64,000 bases of DNA from Actinomucor elegans (taxonomy: Eukaryota > Mucoromycota > Mucoromycetes > Mucorales > Mucoraceae): positions 1,178,001 through 1,242,000 of the forward strand of contig JAMSLZ010000009.1 of assembly GCA_026027325.1 (NCBI GenBank), written 5' to 3'. The notes beneath the pieces were generated by a model. It saw only the letters and a list, made by a program, of their open reading frames with translations. It was not told where the DNA came from and ran no database searches. Below are positions 1 through 11,043 of the stretch, piece by piece; position 1 is the first letter of the stretch, and each line of letters opens with the position of its first letter. Made by a program: the position numbers and the translations under genes.

Positions 1-142
1 ATGTTGAGATAATCAAGTCTTTATTCAACGTACGCGCGTAGTCTTGGTGGAAAAAAAGCAGTTTGTCAATTAGATAAACATTATGGGGTCGAGCAAAAAT
101 TGTAAATATAGAATAGCAATAGTCTTTATTAACTGCTACAGT

Positions 143-1231
143 TTACTCTTCAGTTTTACAAAGAGCAATAGCACTAAAGTTGGTTTCCTCAGGATCTCTT
201 GCCATGTATTGCTTCATCACCTTGGCAGAACCCTGAATAGGATTGTACATGTTAGCCTGGGTGTAAAAATATTGGAATTTCTTTACGTTTACCTCTACAA
301 GATCGGAACACTTTCCATGGTTAATAGGAAACATTTTTCTGCCATCCAATTCATAAAGATGATTATCCACTTTAACAAAACAAATAAAGTGAAGATCGAT
401 CGATTCATCTTTATCTGGGGCCTATTTATCAAATATCAGTCAAGCAAATATCATGTATCCCAATAGATCTTACTTCTGTCTGTCCTTCATTAGCAGCTGA
501 CGCATGAACTTGAGCCAATTGTTCAGAATTTTCCAACAGATCTACACGTTCTTCAACAGACATATCCTTGGCTTGTTCGATAATATCATTGAATAAACCA
601 GGACCTAGATATATACCACTGTGTTATCAACATCCCTATGTATCTATATACTTTGAGGTGATTTTTTTTTTACCAACAATGTTTTGATCGTTGCTAGCAA
701 CTGAGTGCAATAATGCAATCATACCACAGGCGTTGGCAATGGTTTGTTTAAAGAACACGACATTAGGACTGATACTTTGTTCACATTTGGTCAAATGAGC
801 TTCCTCTTCGTCCTTGAATTTTTCGTAAGCTTCAGTAATTGGGAATAAAAAGATGATTGCTTCGACTGGAGTAGGAATCATAGCTAAAAGTTCTGGCTCA
901 AAGCCTATTTATGCAACAATGTCAGTTACCATTAACGCGAAAAAAAAATACATACCATATACATCGACATAATTATACCTGGAATCGACTCCATGACTAT
1001 GAATAATCTATAAATGGGTTTATTATATTACTATAAACGATGATAAGGTAGTGATTGTTCAAACACGCTTTTTTACCTGATTCCAAACCTACATATAATA
1101 GGAGGTGAGGGGGTTAATATTAAGAATGCTTTGGCTCATTTATTTCTTTGCTTATATACCTCGGGATTTGCTTCCAAAGGAACCCAGCGCTTGACGGGTC
1201 TGTTCTCTTGGTTATCTTCTTGATCGGACAT
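143..1231 (-). CDS. Ubiquitin carboxyl-terminal hydrolase, UCH-L3 type (peptidase C12)
   Basis: Cysteine protease that removes small adducts from the C terminus of ubiquitin (family knowledge). I read seven exons on the minus strand: 1160-1231, 1077-1088, 956-1007, 674-904, 474-604, 293-421 and 143-232, giving 238 aa against about 230 for UCHL3. The start is followed by a short acidic lead and then [14 protein letters not shown] residues typical of the family N terminus (here [15 protein letters not shown] across two splices). The catalytic Cys lies in [15 protein letters not shown], the catalytic His and Asp in [18 protein letters not shown], and the crossover-loop region ends in NEGQTE just before an intron. 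The C terminus keeps [13 protein letters not shown]. The second exon is only 12 bp. All phases agree. The main uncertainty is the exact intron before residue 209, where GTAAAC is chosen over an in-frame read-through that would insert about 20 unrelated residues. Confidence 0.93.
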
Positions 1232-2307
1232 ATGTGTGCTTGTGTACGTGTGTGTATTTTCTTTTGAAAAGTGTAAAAAGAAAGATAGTACTGCGCGTTA
1301 GACTAGTAAGAGTGGGCAAAGTTTAGTAGCGTATGCATTTCCTTGATTCTGATTGGAAGAATGAACTTTGATGATTTTCTGGCGCTTTTATTTGGCTCCA
1401 ATTTTTTTTTTTTTTTTGATAACACAAAGGGTTAAATAAGTAAATGGGCGATTAGCAAAAGTTGTGCCAGATTGCTAATGCATCGAACGGTACAAGTATC
1501 GTTGGATTTATAAATAAAAGATATCAAGAAAAACGCGATGATATGTTTTTGATGGTTTTGGTTTTATGATCAAAAGTCAAGTTTTAATATAAAAATAGAC
1601 GCTCAATAAACTTTTGTGCGTACTGCTTTATATATGAAACGGTTCTCATTAAAAGATTATGTCTTGAAAATAAAAATTGTATAATCAAAGATTTGGCCAA
1701 AAATTCCAAAAAACTGGACGGAGAGGTTTGGCTGGATTATTGATTGGGTGCCCAAGGGGTGAACATAGGCCTTTATCAATGATCATTGGTGGGCGGCGAT
1801 TCAAACTCTTCTACAGCAGTATACTTGATATTTCATATACACCCAGCATTTTAACGCTGCTTTATATGATATAGTAGTAGGAACTCATAGCAAGGTCATT
1901 AGCAAAGAGTTCACGTAATTTCATTGTGCAACTAGTGACCGGAGCATGATATACTTCTAAACATCAAAAACTTGGAGAAACAGTTCATTTTATACACTTA
2001 GTGAGGGTGGAACGGGCCTTCAGTGGCTTGTATTTTTTTTCTGTATTCCTTTGTTTTGGTTCATTGATTATAGGTTCTTTGTTTTCTACCTCCTATTATT
2101 TTCTTCCACGACACAAAAGTTAGCAAGACTATTCTCTTTTGAACAAAAACTAAGCTGTAGATAGGGAAGCGTTTGATATTTATATGAATTTTGTGAAATT
2201 TAATGGTAATTGCAGCAAGTAAAAACCGAAGCAACCGAAAAACACGTTCCATTAACCGATACTAGACATCTACTACTACTACTACAACGACACCGAGAAT
2301 ATATAAC
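1232..2307. other. Intergenic region between divergent UCH and R3H genes
   Basis: About 1.1 kb separates two divergently transcribed genes, so both promoters lie here. The stretch near 1260-1440 has poly-T and T-rich tracts. An open frame at 1677-1874 (+) shows no family resemblance and looks like chance or a relic. No RNA gene seen. Confidence 0.5.
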
Positions 2308-3306
2308 ATGTCTAATATGAACAACCGAGATGAACAGCAACAACAACAGCAACAGCAACAGCAACAAAGACAGCCCATACCACACCAACAGAGATTTGCT
2401 TATGCCGAACAAGCACCTCATTTAGCATATCCATCTTCATTATACAATCCGAATGCATATTTTAATCCCAACAACACCAACACCAACCCTCAACCCAATT
2501 TTTACCATGGTGGCGGTGGTGGCGGCAGCGGCAGTGGTAGCCCTTATAACCATACCAACGTCCCAAATATGACAATGAATGAGCCTTATCATCAACCCAA
2601 TCAGATATATCAACCGCATGCAACTATGCAGCAGTTTAATGACCCAGTTGTGCCAACTGAACCTGACGAGTTTATCTTAGACTTGCTAAGAAAGCCTCAA
2701 GAAAGATTGTTTCTATTAAAACTAGAATTGGAGATTGAAGCCTTTATAAAGGATGAAACGTACGTATCAAAGTTATGGATACAATAATACTGTATTTACT
2801 GACTCGATTTTACAGAAAACTTCGTCTCGATTTACCTGGAATGAACTCTTACCAAAGGTTGATGGTGCATCGTTTAGCACCTTACTATAAACTAAACCAT
2901 TATCATGATGCTATGCGCAAAGCAGTCTATGTCTGCAAAACATTCATAACCGAATTGTAAGTATAAACATTGATATTTTATGTGAGATTAACGTGTTTCT
3001 AGACCATCTGTCCGATTACCTGACGTCCGACTAGTGAATAAAGATGATGACGACCAGGAGCCTAACATAAATGATAACAACAGTAGCAGTAGTAGTATAA
3101 ATTCAAATGTGAACAATACAGAGCCAATGCGACAATTTAAGATCATGCGTCGTTCAGCTGAATCAAATAGTCCTCCTTCACGATCGAATAACAATAGCAG
3201 CGAAGATCAATCTAAACTTGACAGGAAAAACATGACTTATGAAGAGCGAAAAACTGCTTACGAAGAAGCGAGAGCGCGTATATTTCAAAACTTGGAAAAT
3301 AAATAA
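2308..3306 (+). CDS. R3H domain protein with SUZ-like tail
   Basis: Predicted single-stranded nucleic acid binding protein of the R3H-SUZ type (R3HDM/ARPP21-like). Exons 2308-2759, 2816-2956 and 3003-3306 give 298 aa. The N terminus is low complexity: a Q run at about residues 11-20, then N/P-rich and a glycine/serine stretch. The R3H domain spans about residues 115-200 and is rebuilt only by removing the first intron: DEFILDLLRKPQERLFLLKL, then KLRLDLPGMNSYQRLMVHRL with the R-x3-H signature RLMVH. After the second intron an acidic and Ser/Asn linker leads to FKIMRRS, resembling a SUZ motif, and a charged C-terminal helix rich in YEERKTAYEEARARIF. R3H-SUZ proteins usually bind mRNA; the exact role here is inferred. 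Introns are 56 and 46 bp with GTACGT and GTAAGT donors. Confidence 0.85.
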
Positions 3307-4109
3307 TAAACTATTTGAAAAAAAAAAAAGAAGTTGTGTTTTAAGTGTCTTTTTATATATAAGCGTAGATTGGATTATGAGATGAATTGATGTGAGTAGT
3401 GACTTGTTGAATGTGGGGTGTTTTTTTTCAGTGGTTTGAGCTGTCCATTGGATATAATAGGTTTGCTCTATCGAGATAGCTAACAGAAGGTACCTTACTC
3501 TGAAGTTTTTCTTCTCGATGCTTATATGAATATAAACCAAGTAAAGGGCATCCATGGTTTATCTATCCGATCATGAGCGGGTGATCAAAAAAGGCTTCGG
3601 AGTCTTGTCTCTTTTCGAACTGATAATCTACATCTAGTTTGAAAGCACCTTATAAGGGTAACTTTGTGATTCCAATTAATGTCAAGGTAACTCAATGCGT
3701 GTCTCTTTGGTATCCGTTGAAGCGGGATCTAAGCTTTCAATCAAATTGACAGCTGATTTTCTGATCCATGACGGATCATTTGGTTTGATCAATAGACTGT
3801 AGTGTCATGCTTCATACAAAATGTAGCCTTCCAAGTGGTATCATACGTGTAAATATGTAGATCTGATAACCAAATATAGATCATAGTATCCGAGCTAATT
3901 ACTTAAACATAGACTGTATAATGCTGTAGCGTGAGAAATGCGGCAAGTTACCTGGTAAAGGTCACTGTTCATGCACTGAGATGCAATACATGGGATACTT
4001 CCGACGCGGGGTTTCATAGTCTAACAGACTTCTTTTTTGCACGAATAAAACCTCTGCTCTTGCTTCTCATCATTCTTCTCTTTTACTGAAAAAAAATTTT
4101 TTTTTTCAA
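3307..4109. other. Intergenic region upstream of the permease gene
   Basis: Contains an A-run after the R3H stop and the promoter of the amino-acid permease. A pyrimidine-rich stretch with CTTCTC/TTTT tracts lies at 4050-4108, just before the start codon. I see no other gene. Confidence 0.5.
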
Positions 4110-6082
4110 ATGGGAAAAAACAATACAACTGAAGACAATGCGTCTTCAAGCACAGCAAAGCGAGCAAGAAATATGAATAGCAAGATCGAATTGGAAACCT
4201 TTGAAAACAACAAGCTTGATGAATCCGAGTTTCATGAAACCATTTCTGGTCGATACACTGGATCCACACCTGCAGGCTCTTTGTTAAACAATGAAGAAAA
4301 GCCTCGATTAAAGAGAGCTTTAAAGGCTAGACATGTAAGCATCAAATAGCTATCTATTTACAAGTAACTAATCTATTATGTATAGCTAACCATGATTTCG
4401 TTGGGCGGAACCATTGGTACAGGTTTATTTTTGGCTTCTGGGTCCTCGATTGCGTCTGCTGGACCTGGCGGCGCTCTTATTGCCTATGCTCTTATTGGTA
4501 TCATGGTTTATTTCATGATGGAGTGTCTTGGTGAAATGGTAATATATATATTTTTTTTTTTTTTTGCTTGTCATAAAAAGTCAACTCACCAAAATACCTA
4601 GGCTACCTATTTACCGATCTCTGGTAGTTTCAACAATTATGCTGGTAGATTTGTTGATCCTGCCCTTGGATTTGCTCTCGGCTGGAACTATTGGTATAAC
4701 TGGGCCGTTACGGTCGCTGTTGAATTGGTAAGAGATGACATATAAATCAAGAAAAAACCCTTAACCATTTCGTGTAACAAATAGACTGCTGGTTCAATGG
4801 TGATGACATTCTGGTTACCTAATTTCCCCAGTTATGTTTGGTCGATCGTCTTTTTGATCTTGATTCTTTCACTTAATCTGTTCTCTGTCAAGGGCTACGG
4901 TGAAGCTGAATATTGGTTTGCTTTGATCAAAGTGCTTGTGGTGATCATCTTTATCATTCTGGGTATTTTGGTAGATACAGGTGTCTTGGGCGGCTATTAC
5001 TATGGCCTTGATACATTCAGAACAGGCGGTGTTCAAGGTTTGGGTATACTGAGCACTTTCTTGACTGCTGGTTTCTCTTTCCAAGGTACCGAATTGATTG
5101 GTGTTGCTGCTGGTGAATCAGAAAACCCTCGTAAAAATGTCCCCAAAGCCATCAAGCAAGTCTTCTGGCGTATCCTTTTGTTTTATATCCTTGCCATCTT
5201 TATTATTGGTTTAATCATTCCTTATGATGATCCTCTCTTATTGAGAAGCGATGTATCTGATATTTCTGTATCTCCCTTTACTCTTGTTTTCCAAAAGGCT
5301 GGTATGGATGCAGCTGCTCACTTTATGAACGCTGTTATCTTGACTACCGTTTTGTCTGCTGGTAACTCTGGTCTCTACGCTTCCAGTCGTACCTTGTATG
5401 ATCTCGCTCTTGAACATAAGGCACCTCAATTATTTACACGTCTTACCAAGAACGGTATTCCCATCTACTGTGTGCTTTTGACAGCTGTCATTGGTATGCT
5501 TGCTTTCTTAACTTCTTTGTTTGGTAACGGTGTTGTATACAACTGGCTTTTATCTATCTCTGGTGTAGCTGGTTTCATTGCTTGGCTTGGTATTGCTGCT
5601 TCTCACTGGCGTTTCCGTCGCGCCTATGTAGCCCAGGGTAGAGATGTGAGTGAATTGCCGTTCAAAGCACGTCTGTTCCCTATTGGCCCCATCTTTGCCT
5701 TTGCTATCTGTACATTCGTTGTAGCTGGACAAGGTTATGATTCATGGAGTGCTGATCCTGTAGTAGCAGCAGATATCATTGCTTGCTATATTGGTGTGCC
5801 TGTTGTCATCATCCTGTTCGTTGGCTACAAGCTTGTCATGAAAACCAAGTTGGTTCCTTTGTTGGAAGTGGATCTGGATTCTGGTCGTGAAGAGATTATT
5901 GCGTAAGTAGATTATATAAGCATTTATTTTTCATTGCTAACTGATACTGCAATAGTCATACAATTGAAATGGAAGACCGCAAGCAACGTGATCCTTTGGA
6001 AGGCGTCAGTATCTTCAAGCCTAATACTTGGAAGCGTGTTCCTCACAACTTGAAATCATGGAGAGATGCTGTTCACAACTAG
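4110..6082 (+). CDS. Amino-acid permease, YAT/AAP family (basic amino-acid type likely)
   Basis: Plasma-membrane amino-acid/H+ symporter of the fungal AAP family (APC superfamily). Exons 4110-4334, 4386-4538, 4602-4727, 4785-5902 and 5956-6082 give 582 aa, the usual length for Gap1/Lyp1/Can1 proteins. A hydrophilic N-terminal tail of about 75 residues leads into the first helix with the family signature MISLGGTIGTGLFLASG, followed by a FNNYAGRFVDPALGFALGWN stretch and the sixth-helix region TAGFSFQGTELIGVAAGESENPRK, which is the hallmark of the substrate site. About 12 hydrophobic segments follow. The C terminus is TWKRVPHNLKSWRDAVHN. Resemblance to lysine/arginine permeases is from memory of the ELIGVAAGE context, so substrate is uncertain. 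Introns of 50-63 bp keep the frame; the third exon joins WAVTVAVEL to TAGSM as in relatives. Confidence 0.92.
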
Positions 6083-7453
6083 ATAGATCATGAAAAGCCT
6101 CTTTTTTTTTAAGAAAAAAAAACCATTAGACACCATACTACTCTCTTACTCTTTACTTTTGTAATATTCTATTCTCACTCTGTATTATAAAATAAAAATT
6201 GAATGCATTCATATAGATAAACGTTAATGTTATCTAGATATCCTAAATGCGCATCAAAACATGAATAGAACCAACAAACAGAAATAAGCCCAATGTATAG
6301 ATAATGACAATTTTTTTTACGGCTCTAAGTCCAGGAAGAGAATCGTAACCAGAGCTCAACAACAACAATGTCTATTTTTTTTTTTTTTCATTAGCCGAAA
6401 ATAAGCATACATATAACCATTTCACTATTAATGACAGTCAGTTAACACATATAAACAAGTAAATTTACGGTGTTAAGGCCCAATTGAAACTGCTCGTAGA
6501 TGCAGCAGATCATTTTACTCTTGGAATGCTAATCAAATGCGACATTTGACCGAAATCAGCCGAGATCTTACGCGTCGATTACTAATCCATACTAATTTTC
6601 TGGGATCAGATATTGAACAAATTTCGATCTCAGGGGAGTTACTATCATCATCTTCATTCATATAATACGAATCACGACATAAAACAAGACCAAATGATTT
6701 ATCTACTTTGAATATCAAATCCAATTTTTATAGAATGGTATCCTCTTTTGTGTGGTATGCATTTTGTAAAAACTTGGCATATGAGATCATTCTCCAGAAT
6801 ACGAAAATGTCATGTTTTTGGAGCCTCCGGTTGTCTGTTTTCTGAGACTTGTAATAACGAAAATGGCATTGTAAAGTCATCTGGACCATATAACTCTTGA
6901 AATACAAGGTTTTATTTCCGCTGTTTGTGATAAAATTATTATTTTACAACTTCAAAGAATTCTATCCAAGTCAGAAGGGCTCCAACGTTCGATCTCAGTT
7001 AACCAATGACTTGTAAGTTCTGTATATCGTTCCAGCGTATATTAGTTATGAACAAAACAATCCAAAAGCCAACGTAAAACACTAGGCAATACTATTGGCG
7101 CATCATGGAGGTACAAAGGAGACGCCCAAGTATATTGTAGCGCATTTGCAAGTGTAAAAGGCTGGTTATACTGCAAACACTAGCAAGTAGAATCAATTGC
7201 GCATCTGTAATCATATGCACTGACTACTTTGAGAACAGATAGGCCTTATATCAATAAATCATAGGCAAATAAATCTGAGAACTACCAAGCTAGATTGATC
7301 TTCGGAAATTGAATGTCCATAGTAGTATAATAAGGCCACGAGGATCTACTGTGTTTAGTGTGACATGAACAAGAAGGGTAAAGAGGCATTATGCCTTAAT
7401 TAAATTATAATAAAATGTAACCTTCCCCTATTCTCTTTCTTTTACTTTATTCA
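6083..7453. other. Intergenic region with a dispersed-repeat copy
   Basis: The first 150 bp hold the permease 3' UTR with AATAAA-like signals near 6189. A decayed copy of the window-wide dispersed repeat lies at about 6522-6600. The rest is AT-rich without open frames I can support. The T-rich tract before 7454 is likely the promoter of the next gene. Confidence 0.5.
6522..6602 (-). repeat. Copy of dispersed GATCT repeat
   Basis: Contains the recurrent string ATGCGACATTTGACCGA followed by a GCCGAGATCTT core. The same order of words recurs at about ten other intergenic sites in this window. Confidence 0.55.
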
Positions 7454-8954
7454 ATGGGTGCTCAAGTAGTTGATTATCGAGTATCTACTCTCGTAGTGCT
7501 TTGTAAAGATTGTGGCCACGACGTAGGTCTTTACCCTGCTCGTCATAAATGCCAACCAGTAGAAAGGCCTGCTATGCCTGCCTTACCAGCACAATATACT
7601 ACTGCCAAAACCAACGTTCCACCTTCGTTAGACCTCAATTCGAGAACGAATTCCAATTCGTCCATGGCTTCATCACCAAGCCCAAGTTTTTCTTCTGTCG
7701 AGGGTGCCAACAAATGGTCATCATCTCGACACAAGACCAACATGGCAGTCGAAGACAATGAGGAATCTGTTTATTTTAGCAATTTCGCTGCTAATTTACC
7801 GGGATCTTCCAGCAATGAAACAGTTGCCGGTAAGAAATTGTGGGGCAAAGTGCGACAAAATGAAAAATGGAAACAATTGAGCGAAAAGAGTATGTATATA
7901 AACCATCTTTTCTTATTCAAGCTAACACTGTTAATAGATGATAAACCGAAACAATCTGGTAAATTATGGGGAAAATTGATCCAAGCTACACAGAACATGG
8001 CAGATAAAATACCTTCCAAAGATGATCGTGGTGCAGGTAGGAATGGTAAACTAGTAAAGCAAATCCCCTTTTGACTTGTCCTCCTATATAGAGTCTGATG
8101 AGGATGATTGGGAAGGAGAGACACACGTATCAAGAATCCTTCGAGAACACTATGAAAAAAAACGTATGCCTCTACCTTCATGGCTATTTGATGATCGGGT
8201 CGAAATGAAAAGACAGCCTTCTTCACGTCGCACTAACAGAGAACCACTTGCTGCCTTATCTGACGAACAAACGCATACTAGCCCTATGCGAACTCCCTCA
8301 AGAAGAAGATTATGGGAGCAGAATCCTGATGATTCAAAACAAATTTCCAGCAGAGAAAGAGAAAGACAGGAACTGCGTCAAGCTACTATCAAGCAACAGC
8401 AGCAAGAAGCTGAATATAAAGACGAAAACAATCGTTATAGTGGTAATCAAAGAAGAGAAGAGGATCGTTATTACGACGATCGCTATGCTCAGCACCGTCC
8501 CCGAGAAGACTATCACAAAGAAGATCGCTATTATAATATGAACGACAGTCATCATTATGAATCACCGAGAAGAAAGAGCCGAGATCAGCCGCGTTACGAA
8601 CAAGACCATTATGCTCAACCTCGCGCACGATCACCACCACGTTCACAAAGATCAAATAGCACAAGTCGACAGGCTAGATATGAACCTAGCGGTTACGATG
8701 ACCGCAGTTATTACCAAGCTCCACCTAAAAGTGAAAGAAGTACCAGAGGATACAGCGATCGATATGAAGATAACAACAGAGCAGATCCAGATGATTATTA
8801 TTATAATAATAATTACAGTGATAATACCAGACATATACCTTCTGCTTCAAGAGATCGGGCTGCTCGTTACCACACACCACCAGAAACCAGTAGAAGAGAA
8901 CCTCCAATTCAAAGTGGAGGTCGTCGATATGGAAATGACCCTGGATACTTTTAA
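7454..8954 (+). CDS. Disordered protein with N-terminal CxxC..HxC motif and Mso1-like segment
   Basis: Exons 7454-7889, 7938-8036 and 8092-8954 give 465 aa. Near the N terminus CKDCGHDVGLYPARHKC looks like a small zinc-binding motif. Around residues 125-170 two WGK repeats occur (KLWGKVRQNEKWK and KLWGKLIQ), one on each side of the first intron. About residues 188-215 read DTHVSRILREHYEKK-like with LPSWLF (here ETHVSRILREHYEKKRMPLP), which resembles the short helix-plus-LPxWL segment of fungal Mso1-type Sec1-binding proteins. The remaining 240 residues are R/Y/E/D-rich and disordered, with many RYY, DDRY and SPPR repeats. If the Mso1 relation holds, it acts in exocytosis with Sec1 and Sec4; that is inference. 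Start chosen at the first ATG after a T-rich leader. Confidence 0.6.
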
Positions 8955-9648
8955 ATATGAAATTTTTTTTTTATCAGTATAACAATGTCCCTTTTGACAT
9001 ATTCTATTACTAATAACAACTGTATACTATTATATAAATGTTAAGCAAGAGTATGTCCAAGCGTTTCATTCCCTGGACATAGGCTTAATTAATCCAGTTG
9101 TGTATTTCGAATGGAACCTCATATCCTATGATTCTTGCCCATAAATGTGCAACTTATTTTCATATGCAGCACAAAGTGAAAATCAATAGAGCATTGATTG
9201 CATCCCCCCAAAAAAAAAGCTGCATTATGAGTTATGTCTAAAAAACGCGCTTGATGCCATTGAAAAAAGCAATACAAACGGTAGGCCATCGGCAAGTATG
9301 AGCTTTCCTTGAATTTCTAATCATGTCAACCACTGAACAGAACCATTTTGATAGTGAAAATTGAAGTTGAACGCAACATATATTAACTATATTTGCGAAA
9401 AACTTGATTTTCCTAATCTAATAGTATGTGATTCATTAGATTGTCACTGTAAGATGCGGAACTATCATGGACTAAAAAAAAAAAAAAAAAAAAAAAAACT
9501 CAATTCATCAACAATACAGATGAAAAAAGACAGCCAAAATTTAGCTACAAAATCATGGATAATAGACGTGTCTTCTTAAAGCCAAATGTACTTGTTATTT
9601 AAATTAGTATTTATTATTACTAGATAAATCGAATAAAGAAATCATATC
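8955..9648. other. 3' intergenic region between convergent genes
   Basis: Convergent 3' ends of the Mso1-like gene (+) and the Mtc1-like gene (-). An A-run of about 26 bases sits at 9474-9499. No further gene seen; the open frame at 9361-9579 depends on the A-run and is rejected. Confidence 0.5.
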
Positions 9649-10949
9649 CTAAACGTCCTGTACTTCACCTTCAGCAGCTAGTTTTTCAATAGTATTTGCT
9701 CCAGACATACGAGTCCAGACATAATCTTGAGCAATCGTAGTTACACTCATACGAATCACGTCCACCATTTTATCTTCTACCCATTCATTCTCTTCATAAG
9801 GAATATCCAACCAACTGGAAGGCAATGACTGTGAGTACGTTTTAAACTTCAAGTTGTGTGTTGGATCAACCATCATGATAACAAACATAAACTGTTCATC
9901 TTTTTCTTCATCCTCCTCCATCGTAGCCATGACAACCTTGACAGGCTGAATGGCCATAAAAACAGGGCAATGAATAACAGGTATAGCACCTGATTGAGGG
10001 TTGTAGACCTCGCTCTTTTTCTCCGAGCCTTCAAAGTGTTGTTTGATGAGATGATCGATATTGGCTTTAGCGAGTTTGACGCCGACTTGGATCGAATCAC
10101 ACATGTTGAGATCTCTATGAGCTGGGTCCGATTCTTTCTCTATAGATTCATTGGTACGCACCACGACCTGACCTGATTCTGTATGTTCCATGACACGGGC
10201 GAAAGCGCGATACACGAGAGCTTCTAAACCTGCATACCCCACCATATCATAAGCTAACCAGACTTCTACTAACTCGTGTTCTGAAATGGGTGGCGCTACT
10301 GTCTCTAAAAATGTCGTCGTCAAATTTTTCAAGCCAGTGCCTATAAACCTGGATGATAAGTATGCAATGTATCCAGACAGGTGTTGTACAGCTTACCTAA
10401 TTTCTCAATGTTTTCTTTATTGACTAGACTTTGCAACGTCTTGACACGGCTTTCGAGTAGTTTGGAAGCAGCATCAGAGCTGACAACTGAGCGATTGATC
10501 TGATCTGTAGTGGTTTTTACAGCTGCACTTGCTTGATTCCAGAAACTATTTCCCCAAGACTTCCATCCTCCTGTGTCAGCAGCTGCTTCTGGTTGTTGCT
10601 GCTGCTGTTGTTGTTGCTGTTGCTGCTGTTGTTGCTGTTGTTGCTGTTGTGGTGGCGGAAGTGTTGCTGTGGTAGTAGTAGTAGCAGTAGCAGTAGAAGA
10701 AGCGTTTAAGGGCTCATTCATTGTTTCATCTGCTTTTTTAACGTCTTCATTCGCGGTTGTAGTTGGATAATTGGAAATTTCGTCAAGAAAAGACATGATG
10801 TCGTTGGGATCGGTACCTGTTGTTTCATTAGCATCGATTGCTTCAGTTTGTGAAGCATCAGGCAAGTTCAAAGATTCTAAAAACTTTTCAGCTTCAGAAA
10901 GACTACTCTTGTTATCTTCTTTAGTTGTAGTTGGGATGGTATCAGCCAT
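9649..10949 (-). CDS. Mtc1-like protein (maintenance of telomere capping 1 family)
   Basis: Two exons, 10397-10949 and 9649-10340, give 414 aa. The layout fits the fungal Mtc1 family: an N-terminal EAEKFLESLNLPD-like segment and a DIMSFLDEI motif, a low-complexity linker, a GGWKSWGNSFWNQASAA amphipathic stretch, and a C-terminal globular half of about 230 residues with EALVYRAFARVMEHTESGQV and a DYVWTRMSGANTIEKL end. In yeast Mtc1 is a cytosolic/Golgi-associated protein with genetic links to telomere capping; function here is by family only. The linker carries a run of 19 glutamines coded by mixed CAA/CAG at 10593-10649. Start is taken at 10949, where MADTIPTT begins; an upstream in-frame ATG at 10991 would add a hydrophobic 14-residue lead and is less likely. 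It lies 94 bp downstream of the GCP4 stop on the same strand. Confidence 0.72.
10593..10649 (-). repeat. CAG/CAA trinucleotide run coding 19 Gln
   Basis: Interrupted trinucleotide repeat inside the Mtc1-like gene. The mix of CAA and CAG codons suggests the glutamine run, not the DNA repeat alone, is being kept. Confidence 0.9.
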
Positions 10950-11043
10950 GTTTATTAGAAAAAGAAGAGATAGATAAAACAAAATGTACACTACGATTTT
11001 ATATAGACGCGTGATAAATTCACGTGATTAGGGTATAGGTGGG

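Noticed and set aside
1677..1874. 65-aa frame between UCH and R3H genes
   Set aside because: No recognised domain; may be a relic, but nothing supports expression.
9361..9579. Open frame across the A-run at 9474
   Set aside because: It is open only because the A-run codes for Lys; no domain, and it lies in a convergent 3' region.
10573..10770. Poly-Cys open frame opposite the Mtc1-like gene
   Set aside because: It is the reverse of the CAG/CAA repeat of the real gene.
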